64,000 nt of DNA from Streptomyces sp. Ru71 (GCF_002920535.1 NZ_PQSS01000002.1:124001-188000); one strand, 5' to 3'. Positions 14,281 to 23,483 are shown, counted from the stretch's first letter. Numbers and translations: made by a program. The notes: generated by a model not told the origin, from the sequence alone.

Positions 14281-17097
14281 ATGCCCCCCAACACCACCGC
14301 CACAACGGGTGACAAGCCCGGCAAGTCCGGCAGGAAGAAGGGGCGAAAAGCCCGTCTGGTCGTGCTCGTCCTGGTGCTGGCGGTCATCGGCGGCATCGGC
14401 TGGGGCGGCTACTGGTCCGTCAGTACGGTCCGGGCGTCCTTCCCGCAGACCAAGGGCTCGATCACCCTCAAGGGCCTGTCCGGACCCGTCGACGTCAAGC
14501 GCGACGGCTACGGCATCCCGCAGATCTACGCGTCCTCCGACGAGGACCTGTTCATGGCGCAGGGCTTCGTCCAGGCCCAGGACCGGTTCTACGAGATGGA
14601 CGTGCGCCGGCACATGACCTCCGGGCGCCTGTCGGAGATGTTCGGCAAGAGCCAGGTGGACAACGACGCCTTCCTGCGCACCCTGGGCTGGGACCGCGTG
14701 GCCAGGCAGGAGTACGAGACCAAGCTGTCGGCCTCGACCAAGAAGTACCTCCAGGCCTACGCCAAGGGCGTCAACGCCTACCTGGCCGGCAAGGACAACA
14801 AGGACATCTCGCTGGAGTACGCGGCGCTCGGCTTCAGCAACGACTACAAGCCGGCGCGGTGGACGCCGGTGGACTCGGTGGCCTGGCTGAAGGCGATGGC
14901 CTGGGACCTGCGCGGCAACATGCAGGACGAGATCGACCGTGCCCTGATGACCAGCCGGCTCGGCCCCCAGCAGATCGCCGACCTCTACCCGCGGTACCCC
15001 TACGACCGCCACAAGGCGATCGTCCAGGAGGGCCAGTACGACGAGCTGACCAAGTCCTTCGAACAGGGCGGCGGCTCCGGCAGCTCCGGTGGATCCGGCG
15101 GCTCCGGGTCTTCGCTGAGCGGCGGCACCGGCACGGGCACTGGTACGGGCACTGGCACCGGCACGGGTACCGGCACCTCGTCCGGCGCCGGCCTGCAGAG
15201 CCAGCTCGCCGGCCTCTACAAGGTCCTCGACGACGTCCCCACGGCCGTCGGCGTCAACGGCAACGGCATCGGCTCCAACTCCTGGGTCGTCGGCGGCGCC
15301 CACACCATCACCGGCAAGCCGCTGCTCGCCAACGACCCGCACCTGTCGGCCTCGCTGCCGTCCGTCTGGTACCAGATGGGCCTGCACTGCCGCAGCGTCT
15401 CCAGCACCTGCCAGTACGACGTCACCGGCTACACCTTCGCGGGCATGCCCGGCGTGGTCATCGGCCACAACAAGGACATCGCCTGGGGCATGACCAACTC
15501 CGGCGTCGACGTCAGCGACCTCTACCTGGAGAAGGTCACCGGCGACGGCTACCTGTACGACGGCAAGGTCCGGCCGTTCGTCACGCGCGAGGAGACCATC
15601 CAGGTCGCCGGCGGCGAGTCCAAGAAGATCGTCGTCCGGCAGACCCAGGACGGCATGCCCCTGCTGTCCGACCGCGACGACGAACTGGTGAACGTCGGCA
15701 AGAAGGCCACCGTCGACACCGCGGCGCCCGACCGCGGCGACGGCTACGCCATCGCCCTGAAGTGGACCGCGCTGCAGCCCGGCACCTCCATGGACGCCGT
15801 GTTCGCCATGGACAGGGCCACGAACTGGAACGACTTCCGCGACGCGGCGAAGCTGTTCGACGTCCCCTCGCAGAACCTGATCTACGCCGACAACAAGGGC
15901 GCCAAGGGCGACATCGGCTACCAGCTGCCCGGCAAGATCCCCACCCGCGGCAAGGGCGACGGCTCGATCCCGGCGCCGGGCTGGGACCCGAAGTACCGCT
16001 GGACCGGCTACCTCGATTTCGACGAGCTGCCCTACGAGCACAACCCCGACCGGGGCTACATCGTCACCGCCAACCAGGCCGTCGTCGACCCGGACGAGTA
16101 CCCCTACACGCTGACCACCGACTGGGCTTACGGCACCCGCAGCCAGCGCATCGCCGACCTGATCGAGTCCAAGATCAAGGGCGGCGGCAAGATCTCCACC
16201 GACGACATGCGCCAGATGCAGCTCGACAACAGCAGCGAGATCGCCAAGCTGCTCGTGCCGAACCTGCTGAAGATCGACGTCGGCGACACGGACGTCCGCC
16301 AGGCGCAGGAGCTGCTGGAGGGCTGGGACTACACCCAGGACGCCGACTCGGCGGCCGCCGCCTACTTCAACGCCGTGTGGCGCAACGTCCTCAAGCTGGC
16401 CTTCGGCAACAAGCTGCCCAAGGAGCTGCGGGTCGAGGGCCAGTGCCTGTGGGTGGACCCGGTCAACACCACCGGACCGGCCGACGACACCTCCAAGGTC
16501 CGTGAGTGCGGGCAGCGCGACGCCGACCAGGCGCAGCCGGACGGCGGCGACCGCTGGTTCGAGGTGGTGCGCACGCTGATGGACAAGCCGGACAGCGACT
16601 GGTGGAAGACGCCCCGCTCGGGCACGCGCCCCGCGGCGCACAACCGCGACGAGCTGTTCAAGCGGGCCATGATCGACGCCCGCTGGGAGCTGACCGCCAA
16701 GCTCGGCAAGGACATCGACACCTGGAGCTGGGGCCGGCTGCACCGGCTGTTCCTGAAGAACCAGACGCTCGGCACCGAGGGCCCCGGCATCCTCAAGTAC
16801 GTCCTCAACCGCGGCCCGTGGAAGCTCAGCGGCGGTGAGGCGGCGGTCAACGCCTCCGGCTGGAACGCCGCCGGCGGCTACGGCGTCGTCTGGGTGCCGT
16901 CGATGCGGATGGTGGTCAACCTCGACAACCTCGACAAGTCGAAGTGGATCAACCTCTCCGGCGCCTCGGGCCACGCCTTCAGCGCCCACTACACCGATCA
17001 GACGGACAAGTGGGCCAAGGGCGAACTGCTGCCGTGGTCGTTCTCACAGACGGCCGTGGACGACAGCACCAGCGACACGCTCGTGCTGAAGCCGTGA
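14281..17097 (+). CDS. penicillin acylase family protein
   Basis: This is a 938-residue N-terminal nucleophile amidohydrolase, exported or membrane-anchored by the hydrophobic segment at about 26-46 (LVVLVLVLAVIGGIGWGGYW). The precursor is expected to cleave itself before Ser332 in GIGSNSWVVGG, giving alpha and beta subunits. Just ahead lies an unusual Gly/Ser and (Gly-Thr)n spacer, residues about 261-303, coded by GGCACN repeats. Other family blocks are GMPGVVIGHNKDIAWGMTN and VTANQAVVDPDEYPY. It may hydrolyse acyl-homoserine lactones or other amides rather than penicillin; the substrate is unknown. Confidence 0.93.
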   Translation: MPPNTTATTGDKPGKSGRKKGRKARLVVLVLVLAVIGGIGWGGYWSVSTVRASFPQTKGSITLKGLSGPVDVKRDGYGIPQIYASSDEDLFMAQGFVQAQDRFYEMDVRRHMTSGRLSEMFGKSQVDNDAFLRTLGWDRVARQEYETKLSASTKKYLQAYAKGVNAYLAGKDNKDISLEYAALGFSNDYKPARWTPVDSVAWLKAMAWDLRGNMQDEIDRALMTSRLGPQQIADLYPRYPYDRHKAIVQEGQYDELTKSFEQGGGSGSSGGSGGSGSSLSGGTGTGTGTGTGTGTGTGTSSGAGLQSQLAGLYKVLDDVPTAVGVNGNGIGSNSWVVGGAHTITGKPLLANDPHLSASLPSVWYQMGLHCRSVSSTCQYDVTGYTFAGMPGVVIGHNKDIAWGMTNSGVDVSDLYLEKVTGDGYLYDGKVRPFVTREETIQVAGGESKKIVVRQTQDGMPLLSDRDDELVNVGKKATVDTAAPDRGDGYAIALKWTALQPGTSMDAVFAMDRATNWNDFRDAAKLFDVPSQNLIYADNKGAKGDIGYQLPGKIPTRGKGDGSIPAPGWDPKYRWTGYLDFDELPYEHNPDRGYIVTANQAVVDPDEYPYTLTTDWAYGTRSQRIADLIESKIKGGGKISTDDMRQMQLDNSSEIAKLLVPNLLKIDVGDTDVRQAQELLEGWDYTQDADSAAAAYFNAVWRNVLKLAFGNKLPKELRVEGQCLWVDPVNTTGPADDTSKVRECGQRDADQAQPDGGDRWFEVVRTLMDKPDSDWWKTPRSGTRPAAHNRDELFKRAMIDARWELTAKLGKDIDTWSWGRLHRLFLKNQTLGTEGPGILKYVLNRGPWKLSGGEAAVNASGWNAAGGYGVVWVPSMRMVVNLDNLDKSKWINLSGASGHAFSAHYTDQTDKWAKGELLPWSFSQTAVDDSTSDTLVLKP

Positions 17098-17115
17098 CCC
17101 GCTGAACGATCCCGC

Positions 17116-17145
17116 AGGGCCCTCCACGCGCGCGTGGAGGGCCCT
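17116..17145. terminator. bidirectional terminator between convergent genes
   Basis: AGGGCCCTCCACGCG followed directly by its exact reverse complement: a perfect 30-bp palindrome between the penicillin acylase stop and the 5-FTHF cyclo-ligase stop. Confidence 0.88.
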
Positions 17146-17147
17146 CG

Positions 17148-17765
17148 TCATGCGCGGAAGCGGCGCACCCCGGACGGCGTCACCACCGCGTGCACCGGCC
17201 GGTCGTGCGGCTCCACCGGGACGCGCGGGACGACCTCGGTGTCGTAGAGCAGCACCACCAGCGCGGGACGGGCACCCGCGCGCTCCAGCCGCGCGAGCAC
17301 CCGGTCGTACGAGCCTCCGCCGCGCCCCAGGCGCATCCCGCGCGCGTCGACCGCGACCCCGGGCAGCAGCACCACGTCGGCGGTGGTCACCGCCTGCGGG
17401 CCCAGCCGCTCGCCGGCGGGCTCCAACAGGGCCATCTTTCCGCCATGTTGCACCGTGGTGAGGGAGTCGGGGCCGGTGTACTCGCCCCAGTCCAGGTCGT
17501 TGTCGTCCAGCAGCACGGGCAGCAGGACGCGTACGCCCCGCGCGCGCAGCGCGTCCAGCAGCGGGAGCGTGCCCGGCTCGCCGCCCATGGAGACGTACGC
17601 CGCCACCGTTCGCGCGTGCGCCAGCTCGGGCAGTTCCCCCGCCCGTTCGGCGAAGGCGGACGCGGCCTTTGTCACATCGGCCGGGGTCAGCGCGGTGCGC
17701 GCGGCCAGGAACCGCCGTCGTACCGCACGCTTGTCCGGCTCCACATCCGGCCCTTTTTCGCCCAC
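17148..17765 (-). CDS. 5-formyltetrahydrofolate cyclo-ligase
   Basis: The 205-residue enzyme converts 5-formyl-THF and ATP to 5,10-methenyl-THF in the cytoplasm. The family signature RLGRGGGSYDRVLARLE and the N-terminal DKRAVRRRFLAARTAL are present. GTG 17765 is chosen for its GGGAG site six bases upstream; a second in-frame GTG (VEPDKR) seven codons on is possible. It is divergent from galU, with about 90 bases between the starts, an arrangement common in actinobacteria. Confidence 0.92.
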   Translation of the reverse strand: MGEKGPDVEPDKRAVRRRFLAARTALTPADVTKAASAFAERAGELPELAHARTVAAYVSMGGEPGTLPLLDALRARGVRVLLPVLLDDNDLDWGEYTGPDSLTTVQHGGKMALLEPAGERLGPQAVTTADVVLLPGVAVDARGMRLGRGGGSYDRVLARLERAGARPALVVLLYDTEVVPRVPVEPHDRPVHAVVTPSGVRRFRA

Positions 17766-17844
17766 TTGTCGCTCCCGTACCGTTCTCTTGTGCTCATATG
17801 AGCGCCGATGTCCGGGAGTCGCGGGGACCGTCTCGCACACCGGT

Positions 17845-17850
17845 TAAGGT
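17845..17850 (+). promoter_or_regulatory. -10 element TAAGGT of galU
   Basis: TAAGGT, seven bases, then the galU ATG: the leaderless pattern repeated elsewhere in the window. Confidence 0.5.
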
Positions 17851-17857
17851 GGCGGGC

Positions 17858-18760
17858 ATGACCCAGTCGCACCCCAGGATCAACAAGGCTGTCATCCCCG
17901 CGGCGGGCCTCGGTACCCGGTTCCTGCCGGCCACCAAGGCCACTCCCAAGGAGATGCTGCCGGTGGTCGACAAGCCGGCGATCCAGTATGTGGTCGAGGA
18001 GGCCGTCTCCGCGGGCCTCGACGACGTCCTGATGATCACGGGCCGCAACAAGCGCCCGCTGGAGGACCACTTCGACCGCAACTACGAGCTCGAATCCGCC
18101 CTGGAGAAGAAGGGCGACACCGAACGGCTCGGCAAGGTGCAGGAGTCCAGCGACCTGGCGACCATGCACTACGTGCGCCAGGGCGACCCCAGGGGCCTGG
18201 GTCACGCCGTCCTGTGCGCGGCCCCGCACGTGGGCCACGAGCCGTTCGCCGTGCTCCTCGGCGACGACCTGATCGACCCGCGCGACCCGCTGCTGCAGCG
18301 GATGATCGAGGTCCAGGAGCAGCACGGCGGCAGCGTGATCGCCCTCATGGAGGTCGCGCCCGAGCAGGTCCACCTCTACGGGTGCGCCGCGGTGGAGAAC
18401 ACCGAGGACGGCGACGTGGTCAAGGTGACCGGCCTGGTCGAGAAGCCCGACCCGGCCGACGCCCCGTCGAACTACGCCGTCATCGGCCGCTACGTCCTCG
18501 ACCCGGCCGTCTTCGACATACTGCGCAAGACCGAGCCCGGCCGCGGCGGCGAGATCCAGCTCACCGACGCCCTGCAGCAGCTCGCCGAGGACGAGAAGGT
18601 GGGCGGCCCGGTGCACGGCGTCGTCTTCAAGGGCCGCCGCTACGACACCGGCGACCGGGGCGACTATCTGCGGGCCATTGTCCGACTCGCGTGCGAACGT
18701 GAGGACCTGGGCCCGGACTTCCGGACCTGGCTGCGCAGTTACGTCAGCGAGGAGATGTAG
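17858..18760 (+). CDS. galU: UTP-glucose-1-phosphate uridylyltransferase
   Basis: The 300-residue enzyme makes UDP-glucose from UTP and glucose 1-phosphate, feeding cell-envelope and glycogen or trehalose pathways. The nucleotide-binding signature AAGLGTRFLPATKATPKEML and the Lys-containing VDKPAIQYVVEEA are intact, as is the C-terminal RYDTGDRGDYLRAIV. ATG 17858 fits family N-termini and follows TAAGGT at leaderless spacing. It is followed five bases later by glp, so the two are probably cotranscribed with moaC, mogA and the acetyltransferase. Confidence 0.96.
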   Translation: MTQSHPRINKAVIPAAGLGTRFLPATKATPKEMLPVVDKPAIQYVVEEAVSAGLDDVLMITGRNKRPLEDHFDRNYELESALEKKGDTERLGKVQESSDLATMHYVRQGDPRGLGHAVLCAAPHVGHEPFAVLLGDDLIDPRDPLLQRMIEVQEQHGGSVIALMEVAPEQVHLYGCAAVENTEDGDVVKVTGLVEKPDPADAPSNYAVIGRYVLDPAVFDILRKTEPGRGGEIQLTDALQQLAEDEKVGGPVHGVVFKGRRYDTGDRGDYLRAIVRLACEREDLGPDFRTWLRSYVSEEM

Positions 18761-18765
18761 CCACC

Positions 18766-20088
18766 TTGAGCGATGCCGCGTCCCGCACCCCGGGCCCCGA
18801 CCGCCTGTGGTCGGTGGACGAGCACCTTCAGGACGTCCTGACCACCGTCCGCCCGCTGGAACCGATCGAGCTGCAGCTCCTCGACGCCCAGGGCTGCGTC
18901 CTGGTCGAGGACGTCACGGTGCCGGTGTCCCTGCCGCCGTTCGACAACAGCTCGATGGACGGCTACGCGGTGCGGGTCGCGGACGTCGCGGGCGCGAGCG
19001 AGGAGTTCCCGGCGGTCCTGGAGGTCGTCGGGGACGTCGCCGCGGGCCAGGCCGACCTGCTGCCGGTGGGCCCCGGCCAGGCCGCCCGCATCATGACCGG
19101 CGCCCCGCTGCCGCCCGGCGCCGAGACGGTCGTCCCCGTGGAGTGGACCGACGGCGGGCTCGGCGAGGGCCCCGTCAGCGGCATGCGCGCGCGGGCGCTG
19201 GCCCCGCAGGGCGCCGAGGGGCACGTGCGCGTGTACCGGCCCGCCGAGGCACGCGCGCACGTGCGCGCCGCCGGCAGCGACGTCAAGGCCGGCGACCGCG
19301 CCCTCGTGGCCGGCACCGTGCTCGGCCCGCCGCAGATCGCCCTGCTCGCCGCGATCGGCCGCGGCACGGTCAGGGTGCGCCCGCGCCCCCGCGTGGTCGT
19401 GCTCTCCACCGGCAGTGAACTCGTCCAGCCCGGCGAGGAACTGGCGTCGGGTCAGATCTACGACTCCAACAGCTTCGCCCTCACCGCCGCCGCGCGCGAC
19501 GCCGGCGCCATCGCCTACCGGGTGGGCGCCGTCGCCGACGACGCCGAGACGCTGCGCTCCACCATCGACGACCAGCTCGTGCGCGCCGACCTGATGGTCA
19601 CCACGGGCGGGGTGAGCGTCGGCGCGTACGACGTGGTCAAGGAGGCGCTGTCGCACATCGGCGACGAGGACGAGCCGGGCGGCGGCGTGGAGTTCCGCAA
19701 GCTGGCCATGCAGCCCGGCAAGCCGCAGGGCTTCGGCTCCATCGGACCCGACCACACCCCGCTGCTCGCCCTGCCGGGCAACCCGGTGTCGTCGTACGTC
19801 TCCTTCGAGCTGTTCGTGCGCCCGGCGATCCGCACCCTGATGGGCCTTCCCGATGTGCACCGGCCGACGGCCAGGGCGACGCTGTCCGCCGAGCGGCCGC
19901 TGACCTCGCCGAAGGGCCGCCGGCAGTTCCTGCGCGGCGCCTACGCCGACGGCACGGTCAGCCCGGTGGGCGGGACCGGCTCGCATCTGATCGCGGCCCT
20001 GGCGCAGGCCGACGCGCTGATCGTCGTACCCGAGGACGTGGAGTCGGTGGCGTCCGGCGACGAGGTAGAGGTCGTCCTGCTCGGCTGA
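18766..20088 (+). CDS. glp: gephyrin-like molybdotransferase Glp (MoeA family)
   Basis: This 440-residue protein has the four-domain MoeA fold. Visible blocks are [31 protein letters not shown], and the MPT-binding [18 protein letters not shown] and [15 protein letters not shown]. MoeA inserts molybdate into adenylylated molybdopterin. In corynebacteria a MoeA-like protein called Glp binds FtsZ and a membrane partner GlpR. This copy lies in the locus that also encodes SepX/GlpR (22042), so I favour Glp over a purely biosynthetic MoeA. The start is TTG 18766 behind GGAG, five bases after the galU stop. Confidence 0.85.
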   Translation: MSDAASRTPGPDRLWSVDEHLQDVLTTVRPLEPIELQLLDAQGCVLVEDVTVPVSLPPFDNSSMDGYAVRVADVAGASEEFPAVLEVVGDVAAGQADLLPVGPGQAARIMTGAPLPPGAETVVPVEWTDGGLGEGPVSGMRARALAPQGAEGHVRVYRPAEARAHVRAAGSDVKAGDRALVAGTVLGPPQIALLAAIGRGTVRVRPRPRVVVLSTGSELVQPGEELASGQIYDSNSFALTAAARDAGAIAYRVGAVADDAETLRSTIDDQLVRADLMVTTGGVSVGAYDVVKEALSHIGDEDEPGGGVEFRKLAMQPGKPQGFGSIGPDHTPLLALPGNPVSSYVSFELFVRPAIRTLMGLPDVHRPTARATLSAERPLTSPKGRRQFLRGAYADGTVSPVGGTGSHLIAALAQADALIVVPEDVESVASGDEVEVVLLG

Positions 20089-20090
20089 CC

Positions 20091-20162
20091 GCTCCCGGTT
20101 GGCGGTACCGTGTCGCGCAAACAGGCCCGTGCGCCGCAGCGCGCCGGGCCCGGACCGGGAGC
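20091..20162 (+). other. structured leader candidate ahead of moaC
   Basis: GCTCCCGGT (20091-20099) and ACCGGGAGC (20154-20162) can pair, enclosing an inner imperfect hairpin in which GGCCCG/CGGGCC arms surround GCGC arms. The outer right arm contains the GGGAG ribosome site of moaC, so folding would hide it. It does not obviously match the Moco riboswitch of proteobacteria. Confidence 0.3.
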
Positions 20163-20171
20163 GCCACCACC

Positions 20172-20684
20172 ATGACTGTGCCCAACCGGGGGGAGACCCC
20201 CGGCACCCCTGTGCAGGACCGCCTGACGCACATCGACGACGCGGGCGCCGCCCGCATGGTCGACGTGTCCGGGAAGGACGTGACCGCGCGCACCGCCCGC
20301 GCCAGCGGCCGCGTCCTCGTCTCTCCCCGCGTGGTCGAGCTGCTGCGCGGCGAGGGGGTGCCCAAGGGCGACGCGCTGGCCACCGCGCGGATCGCGGGCA
20401 TCATGGGCGCCAAGCGCACCCCGGACCTGATCCCGCTGTGCCACCCGCTCGCCCTCTCCGGTGTGAAACTGGACCTGTCGGTCGCGGACGACGCCGTGGA
20501 GATCCTGGCCACGGTGAAGACGACGGACCGCACGGGCGTCGAGATGGAGGCTCTCACCGCGGTCTCTGTCGCCGCGCTCACCGTGATCGACATGGTCAAG
20601 GCGGTCGACAAGGGAGCGGTCATCACGGACGTGCGGGTGGAGGAGAAGACGGGCGGCAAGTCGGGCGACTGGAGCCGGGCATGA
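20172..20684 (+). CDS. moaC: cyclic pyranopterin monophosphate synthase
   Basis: The 170-residue enzyme carries out the second step of molybdenum cofactor synthesis, turning the MoaA product into cyclic pyranopterin monophosphate. Signature blocks are [23 protein letters not shown] and [24 protein letters not shown], the latter with the catalytic Lys in MVKAVDKG. MoaC normally acts as a hexamer. Length is typical. Its TGA overlaps the ATG of mogA by four bases (ATGA), showing translational coupling. moaA is not in this window. Confidence 0.96.
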   Translation: MTVPNRGETPGTPVQDRLTHIDDAGAARMVDVSGKDVTARTARASGRVLVSPRVVELLRGEGVPKGDALATARIAGIMGAKRTPDLIPLCHPLALSGVKLDLSVADDAVEILATVKTTDRTGVEMEALTAVSVAALTVIDMVKAVDKGAVITDVRVEEKTGGKSGDWSRA

Positions 20685-21187
20685 GCTACCGGGCCCTGGT
20701 CGTCACGGCCTCCAACCGGGCCGCCGCGGGTGTCTACGAGGACCGGGGCGGCCCCCTGGTCGCCGACGGCCTCAAGCGCTTCGGCTTCGACGTCGACGGC
20801 CCGCGGGTGGTGCCCGACGGCGACCCGGTGCGGGACGCGCTGCGGGCCGGCGCCGAGGACGGCTACGACGTGATCGTCACCACCGGCGGCACCGGCATCT
20901 CGCCCACCGACCGCACGCCGGAGGCCACCCGTGCGGTGATCGACCACGAGGTGCCGGGCATCGCGGAGGCGATCCGCGCCCACGGCCGGGACAAGGTGCC
21001 GACGGCGGTGCTCTCCCGCGGCCTGGCCGGTGTCGCCGGGCGGACCCTGATCGTCAACCTGCCGGGTTCCACGGGTGGTGTGAAGGACGGCCTGGCCGTG
21101 CTGGAGCCGCTGCTGGTGCACGCCGTCGACCAGATCCGCGGCGGCGACCACCCCAGACCCGGCGCCGGCAGTGGGGGTGCGAGCTGA
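20681..21187 (+). CDS. MogA/MoaB-family molybdopterin adenylyltransferase
   Basis: The 168-residue protein begins [18 protein letters not shown] and contains the MPT-binding [20 protein letters not shown] and the C-terminal [21 protein letters not shown]. It should adenylylate molybdopterin before metal insertion by a MoeA-type protein. MogA and MoaB cannot be told apart confidently here. The start overlaps the moaC stop. The stop overlaps the possible extended start of the following acetyltransferase gene. Confidence 0.92.
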   Translation: MSYRALVVTASNRAAAGVYEDRGGPLVADGLKRFGFDVDGPRVVPDGDPVRDALRAGAEDGYDVIVTTGGTGISPTDRTPEATRAVIDHEVPGIAEAIRAHGRDKVPTAVLSRGLAGVAGRTLIVNLPGSTGGVKDGLAVLEPLLVHAVDQIRGGDHPRPGAGSGGAS

Positions 21188-21204
21188 ACGGCTCATCCTG
21201 GCCC

Positions 21205-21843
21205 GTGGTGCTGGCCGAGGGCGATGTGGTCCTGCGGCCCATAAAGATGCGCGACCAGCGGGCCTGGCGCGAGGTCAACCGGCGCAACCGGGACTGGCTG
21301 CGGCCGTGGGAGGCGACCATTCCGCCGCCCACGCCGACCGGGCCGATCGCGCACCGGCCGACCTACCGCCAGATGGTCCGGCATCTGCGCCGCGAGGCGC
21401 GCGCGGGCCGGATGCTGCCGTTCGTCGTCGAGTACCGGGGGCAGCTGGTCGGGCAGTTGACCGTGGCCGGGATCACCTGGGGGTCGATGTGCTCGGGGCA
21501 CGTCGGCTACTGGGTGGACCAGGCCGTGGCGGGGCGCGGGGTGATGCCGACGGCCGTGGCGCTCGCGGTGGACCACTGTTTCCGCACGGTGGGTCTGCAC
21601 CGCATCGAGGTGTGCATTCGCCCGGAGAACGGGCCGAGCCGCCGGGTGGTGGAGAAACTCGGATTCCGCGAGGAGGGGCTGCGGCCCCGCTATCTGCACA
21701 TCGACGGCGCCTGGCGCGACCATCTCGTCTTCGCGCTGACCGCCGAGGAGGTGCCGGAGGGACTTCTGGCCCGCTGGCGGCGCACCCGCACCCAGAACGG
21801 CTCGTCGCACAGCACGCAGAACACGCCCCGGAATCACGGCTAG
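21205..21843 (+). CDS. RimJ/RimL-type GNAT acetyltransferase
   Basis: This 212-residue protein has the N-terminal GDVVLRPIKMRDQRAWREVN and the acetyl-CoA loop and beta-bulge region GYWVDQAVAGRGVMPTAVAL, then HRIEVCIRPENGPSRRVVEK, typical of N-terminal acetyltransferases such as RimJ. Its substrate is unknown. GTG 21205 is used, but the frame is open upstream to CTG 21184, which would overlap the mogA stop and match the tight packing of the operon. It is the last gene of the galU-glp-moaC-mogA group before the sepX promoter. Confidence 0.85.
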   Translation: MVLAEGDVVLRPIKMRDQRAWREVNRRNRDWLRPWEATIPPPTPTGPIAHRPTYRQMVRHLRREARAGRMLPFVVEYRGQLVGQLTVAGITWGSMCSGHVGYWVDQAVAGRGVMPTAVALAVDHCFRTVGLHRIEVCIRPENGPSRRVVEKLGFREEGLRPRYLHIDGAWRDHLVFALTAEEVPEGLLARWRRTRTQNGSSHSTQNTPRNHG

Positions 21844-22028
21844 TCGGAGCCGTCACTCCGGGAAATTGAATAAGTGTTCGAAATTGATCGGCCTGTGACC
21901 ATCTCGGGGCGGTGAATTCCGGGATGAAGCGGCCCGCTGATCGCGCCGATCACAAAAAAAGTTCGGAATATCAGCCAGATCGTGCGACACACCGGCCCAA
22001 TTGGCGGATGGCCTCACGCAAACCCCTC

Positions 22029-22034
22029 TACCGT
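22029..22034 (+). promoter_or_regulatory. -10 element TACCGT of sepX
   Basis: TACCGT, seven bases, then the sepX GTG; the 198 bases between the acetyltransferase gene and sepX are the most AT-rich stretch nearby. Confidence 0.5.
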
Positions 22035-22041
22035 GTGAGAC

Positions 22042-23271
22042 GTGAGCAGCAGCGGCCTCATCTACGCAGTCATCGTCGGGGCCTGGGCCGCCTACTTGGT
22101 GCCCATGTGGCTCCGTAGGCAGGACGAGCTGAACGAGGCCCGTCCGACGGAACGCTTCAGCACCGCCATCCGGTTGCTGTCCGGACGAGCGGGCATGGAG
22201 CGCCGGTACGCCAAGGACCTGCGGGCGCGCTCCACCGACGAGGGGGAGCCCGACTTCGCCGACCCGGACGCCGTCACCGACTCGGTGGACGTCCGGGCCT
22301 TCGCCGTGCCTCCGACCCGACCGCACACCCACGCGGCGGCCCAGGCGCAGGCGTACGAGCACGACGTACCGGAGTCCGAGCCGGTGAGTGAGCCGGTGCA
22401 CGAGCCCGCGCCCGAGCCGGCGCGCGGCCGGGTGCCCGAAGCGCGGGTGCCGGAAGCCCGGCGTGCGCCCTCCGCTCCGTCCGCGTCCTCCGCGCCCTCC
22501 GCGCAGGCGGCCGCCGCGCGCGCCCGGCGCTCGAAGGTGCTCGCCCGGCGCCGGCGCACCACCGTGATGCTGTTCCTGGCGTTCACGCTGGGCGCGGTCG
22601 TCGCCGCCGTCGGCGGGCTGGCGTTCCTGTGGGCGCCCGGCGTGCCCGCCGTGATGCTCAGCGCGTACATCGTCTACCTGCGCCGGCAGGAGCGCCGCCG
22701 CTTCGCCTACCACATGGACCGCCGCCGGGCCGAGGCCGCCGCACAGCGACTGCGCGAGCGCCAGCCGCGCCGGCGCACCCCCGTCGACACCGGTGCGCAC
22801 GCCGACGCCGAGGAGCCGGACGAAGCCCACGACGTGGTGACCGACACCGGGCTGTCGGCGCTCGCCGCCGACCGGCGGGCCCTGGTGGAGCAGACCGACC
22901 ACGCCGAGTGGGTCGACCAGCAGCGCGAACGGCAGCGGCGCCCCGGCCACGGCGACAGCTGGGACCCGGTACCGGTGCCCCTGCCGACCTACGTCACCGC
23001 GCCGGTCGCCCCGCGCGCCACGGCCGACGTCGACCTGGGCGCACCGGACGCGTGGAGCTCGGCACGCTCCAGCGCGGTCATCCCGGAGCCGGCCGACGAG
23101 CAGCCGGTCGCGGTGGAGGAGCCCCCCGGCGCGGACGACAGGCCGAACGCCGCCGACGGCCGCAGCGACGCGCGCCGTGCCGCCTCCGCACGCCGGGCAC
23201 GCGAGCGCGGCCGCACCCCCCTCTTCGACCAGTACGAGGACGGCGACCGGCCGCGCGCGGCCAACGAGTGA
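22042..23271 (+). CDS. sepX: divisome membrane protein SepX/GlpR
   Basis: The 409-residue protein starts SSGLIYAVIVGAWAAYLVPM, an N-terminal membrane segment (4-22), followed by RLLSGRAGMERRYAKDLRAR. A long Pro/Glu/Ala linker leads to two further segments at about 173-198 and 203-214, then a disordered basic/acidic tail ending RARERGRTPLFDQYEDGDRPR. This layout and the N-terminus match SepX, needed for septation in Streptomyces hyphae, and corynebacterial GlpR, the membrane receptor of Glp. It acts at the cytokinetic ring. Its linkage to glp fits a shared division role. Confidence 0.85.
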   Translation: MSSSGLIYAVIVGAWAAYLVPMWLRRQDELNEARPTERFSTAIRLLSGRAGMERRYAKDLRARSTDEGEPDFADPDAVTDSVDVRAFAVPPTRPHTHAAAQAQAYEHDVPESEPVSEPVHEPAPEPARGRVPEARVPEARRAPSAPSASSAPSAQAAAARARRSKVLARRRRTTVMLFLAFTLGAVVAAVGGLAFLWAPGVPAVMLSAYIVYLRRQERRRFAYHMDRRRAEAAAQRLRERQPRRRTPVDTGAHADAEEPDEAHDVVTDTGLSALAADRRALVEQTDHAEWVDQQRERQRRPGHGDSWDPVPVPLPTYVTAPVAPRATADVDLGAPDAWSSARSSAVIPEPADEQPVAVEEPPGADDRPNAADGRSDARRAASARRARERGRTPLFDQYEDGDRPRAANE

Positions 23272-23300
23272 GCCCGGCATCCACCCGCCCGGGAGCGGAT

Positions 23301-23330
23301 TTCCGAGCACGCCGTGGGGGATGCTAAAGT
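23301..23330 (+). promoter_or_regulatory. promoter of the tRNA-Ala gene
   Basis: TTCCGA (23301-23306) and TAAAGT (23325-23330) are separated by 18 bases and lie 14 bases before the mature tRNA 5' end. Confidence 0.5.
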
Positions 23331-23344
23331 TTCACTCGTTGCAA

Positions 23345-23418
23345 GGGCCTGTGGCGCAGTCCGGTAGCGCACCTCGTTCGCATCGAGGGGGCCAGGGGTT
23401 CAAATCCCCTCAGGTCCA
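23345..23418 (+). tRNA. tRNA-Ala, anticodon CGC
   Basis: A 74-base cloverleaf: acceptor GGGCCTG/CAGGTCC (one G-U pair), D-arm GGCGCAGTCCGGTAGCGC, anticodon stem CCTCG/CGAGG with loop TTCGCAT giving anticodon CGC (reads GCG), and T-arm AGGGG-TTCAAAT-CCCCT. The discriminator is A and no CCA is encoded. Confidence 0.96.
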
Positions 23419-23424
23419 CGCAAT

Positions 23425-23461
23425 GAGAGCCCCGGCGATCATCACGATCGCCGGGGCTCTC
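23425..23461. terminator. terminator shared by tRNA-Ala and the ABC permease gene
   Basis: A perfect 16-bp stem (GAGAGCCCCGGCGATC and its complement) around ATCAC, followed on the plus strand by a short T-rich stretch. It lies between the tRNA and the permease stop codon. Confidence 0.88.
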
Positions 23462-23483
23462 GCCTTTGTCCCGGCCCTTCGTC

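Noticed and set aside
14113-16989. 958-codon open frame on the minus strand
   Set aside because: It is antisense to the penicillin acylase gene, whose motifs are complete; such long shadow frames are normal at this GC content, and the translation has no family features.
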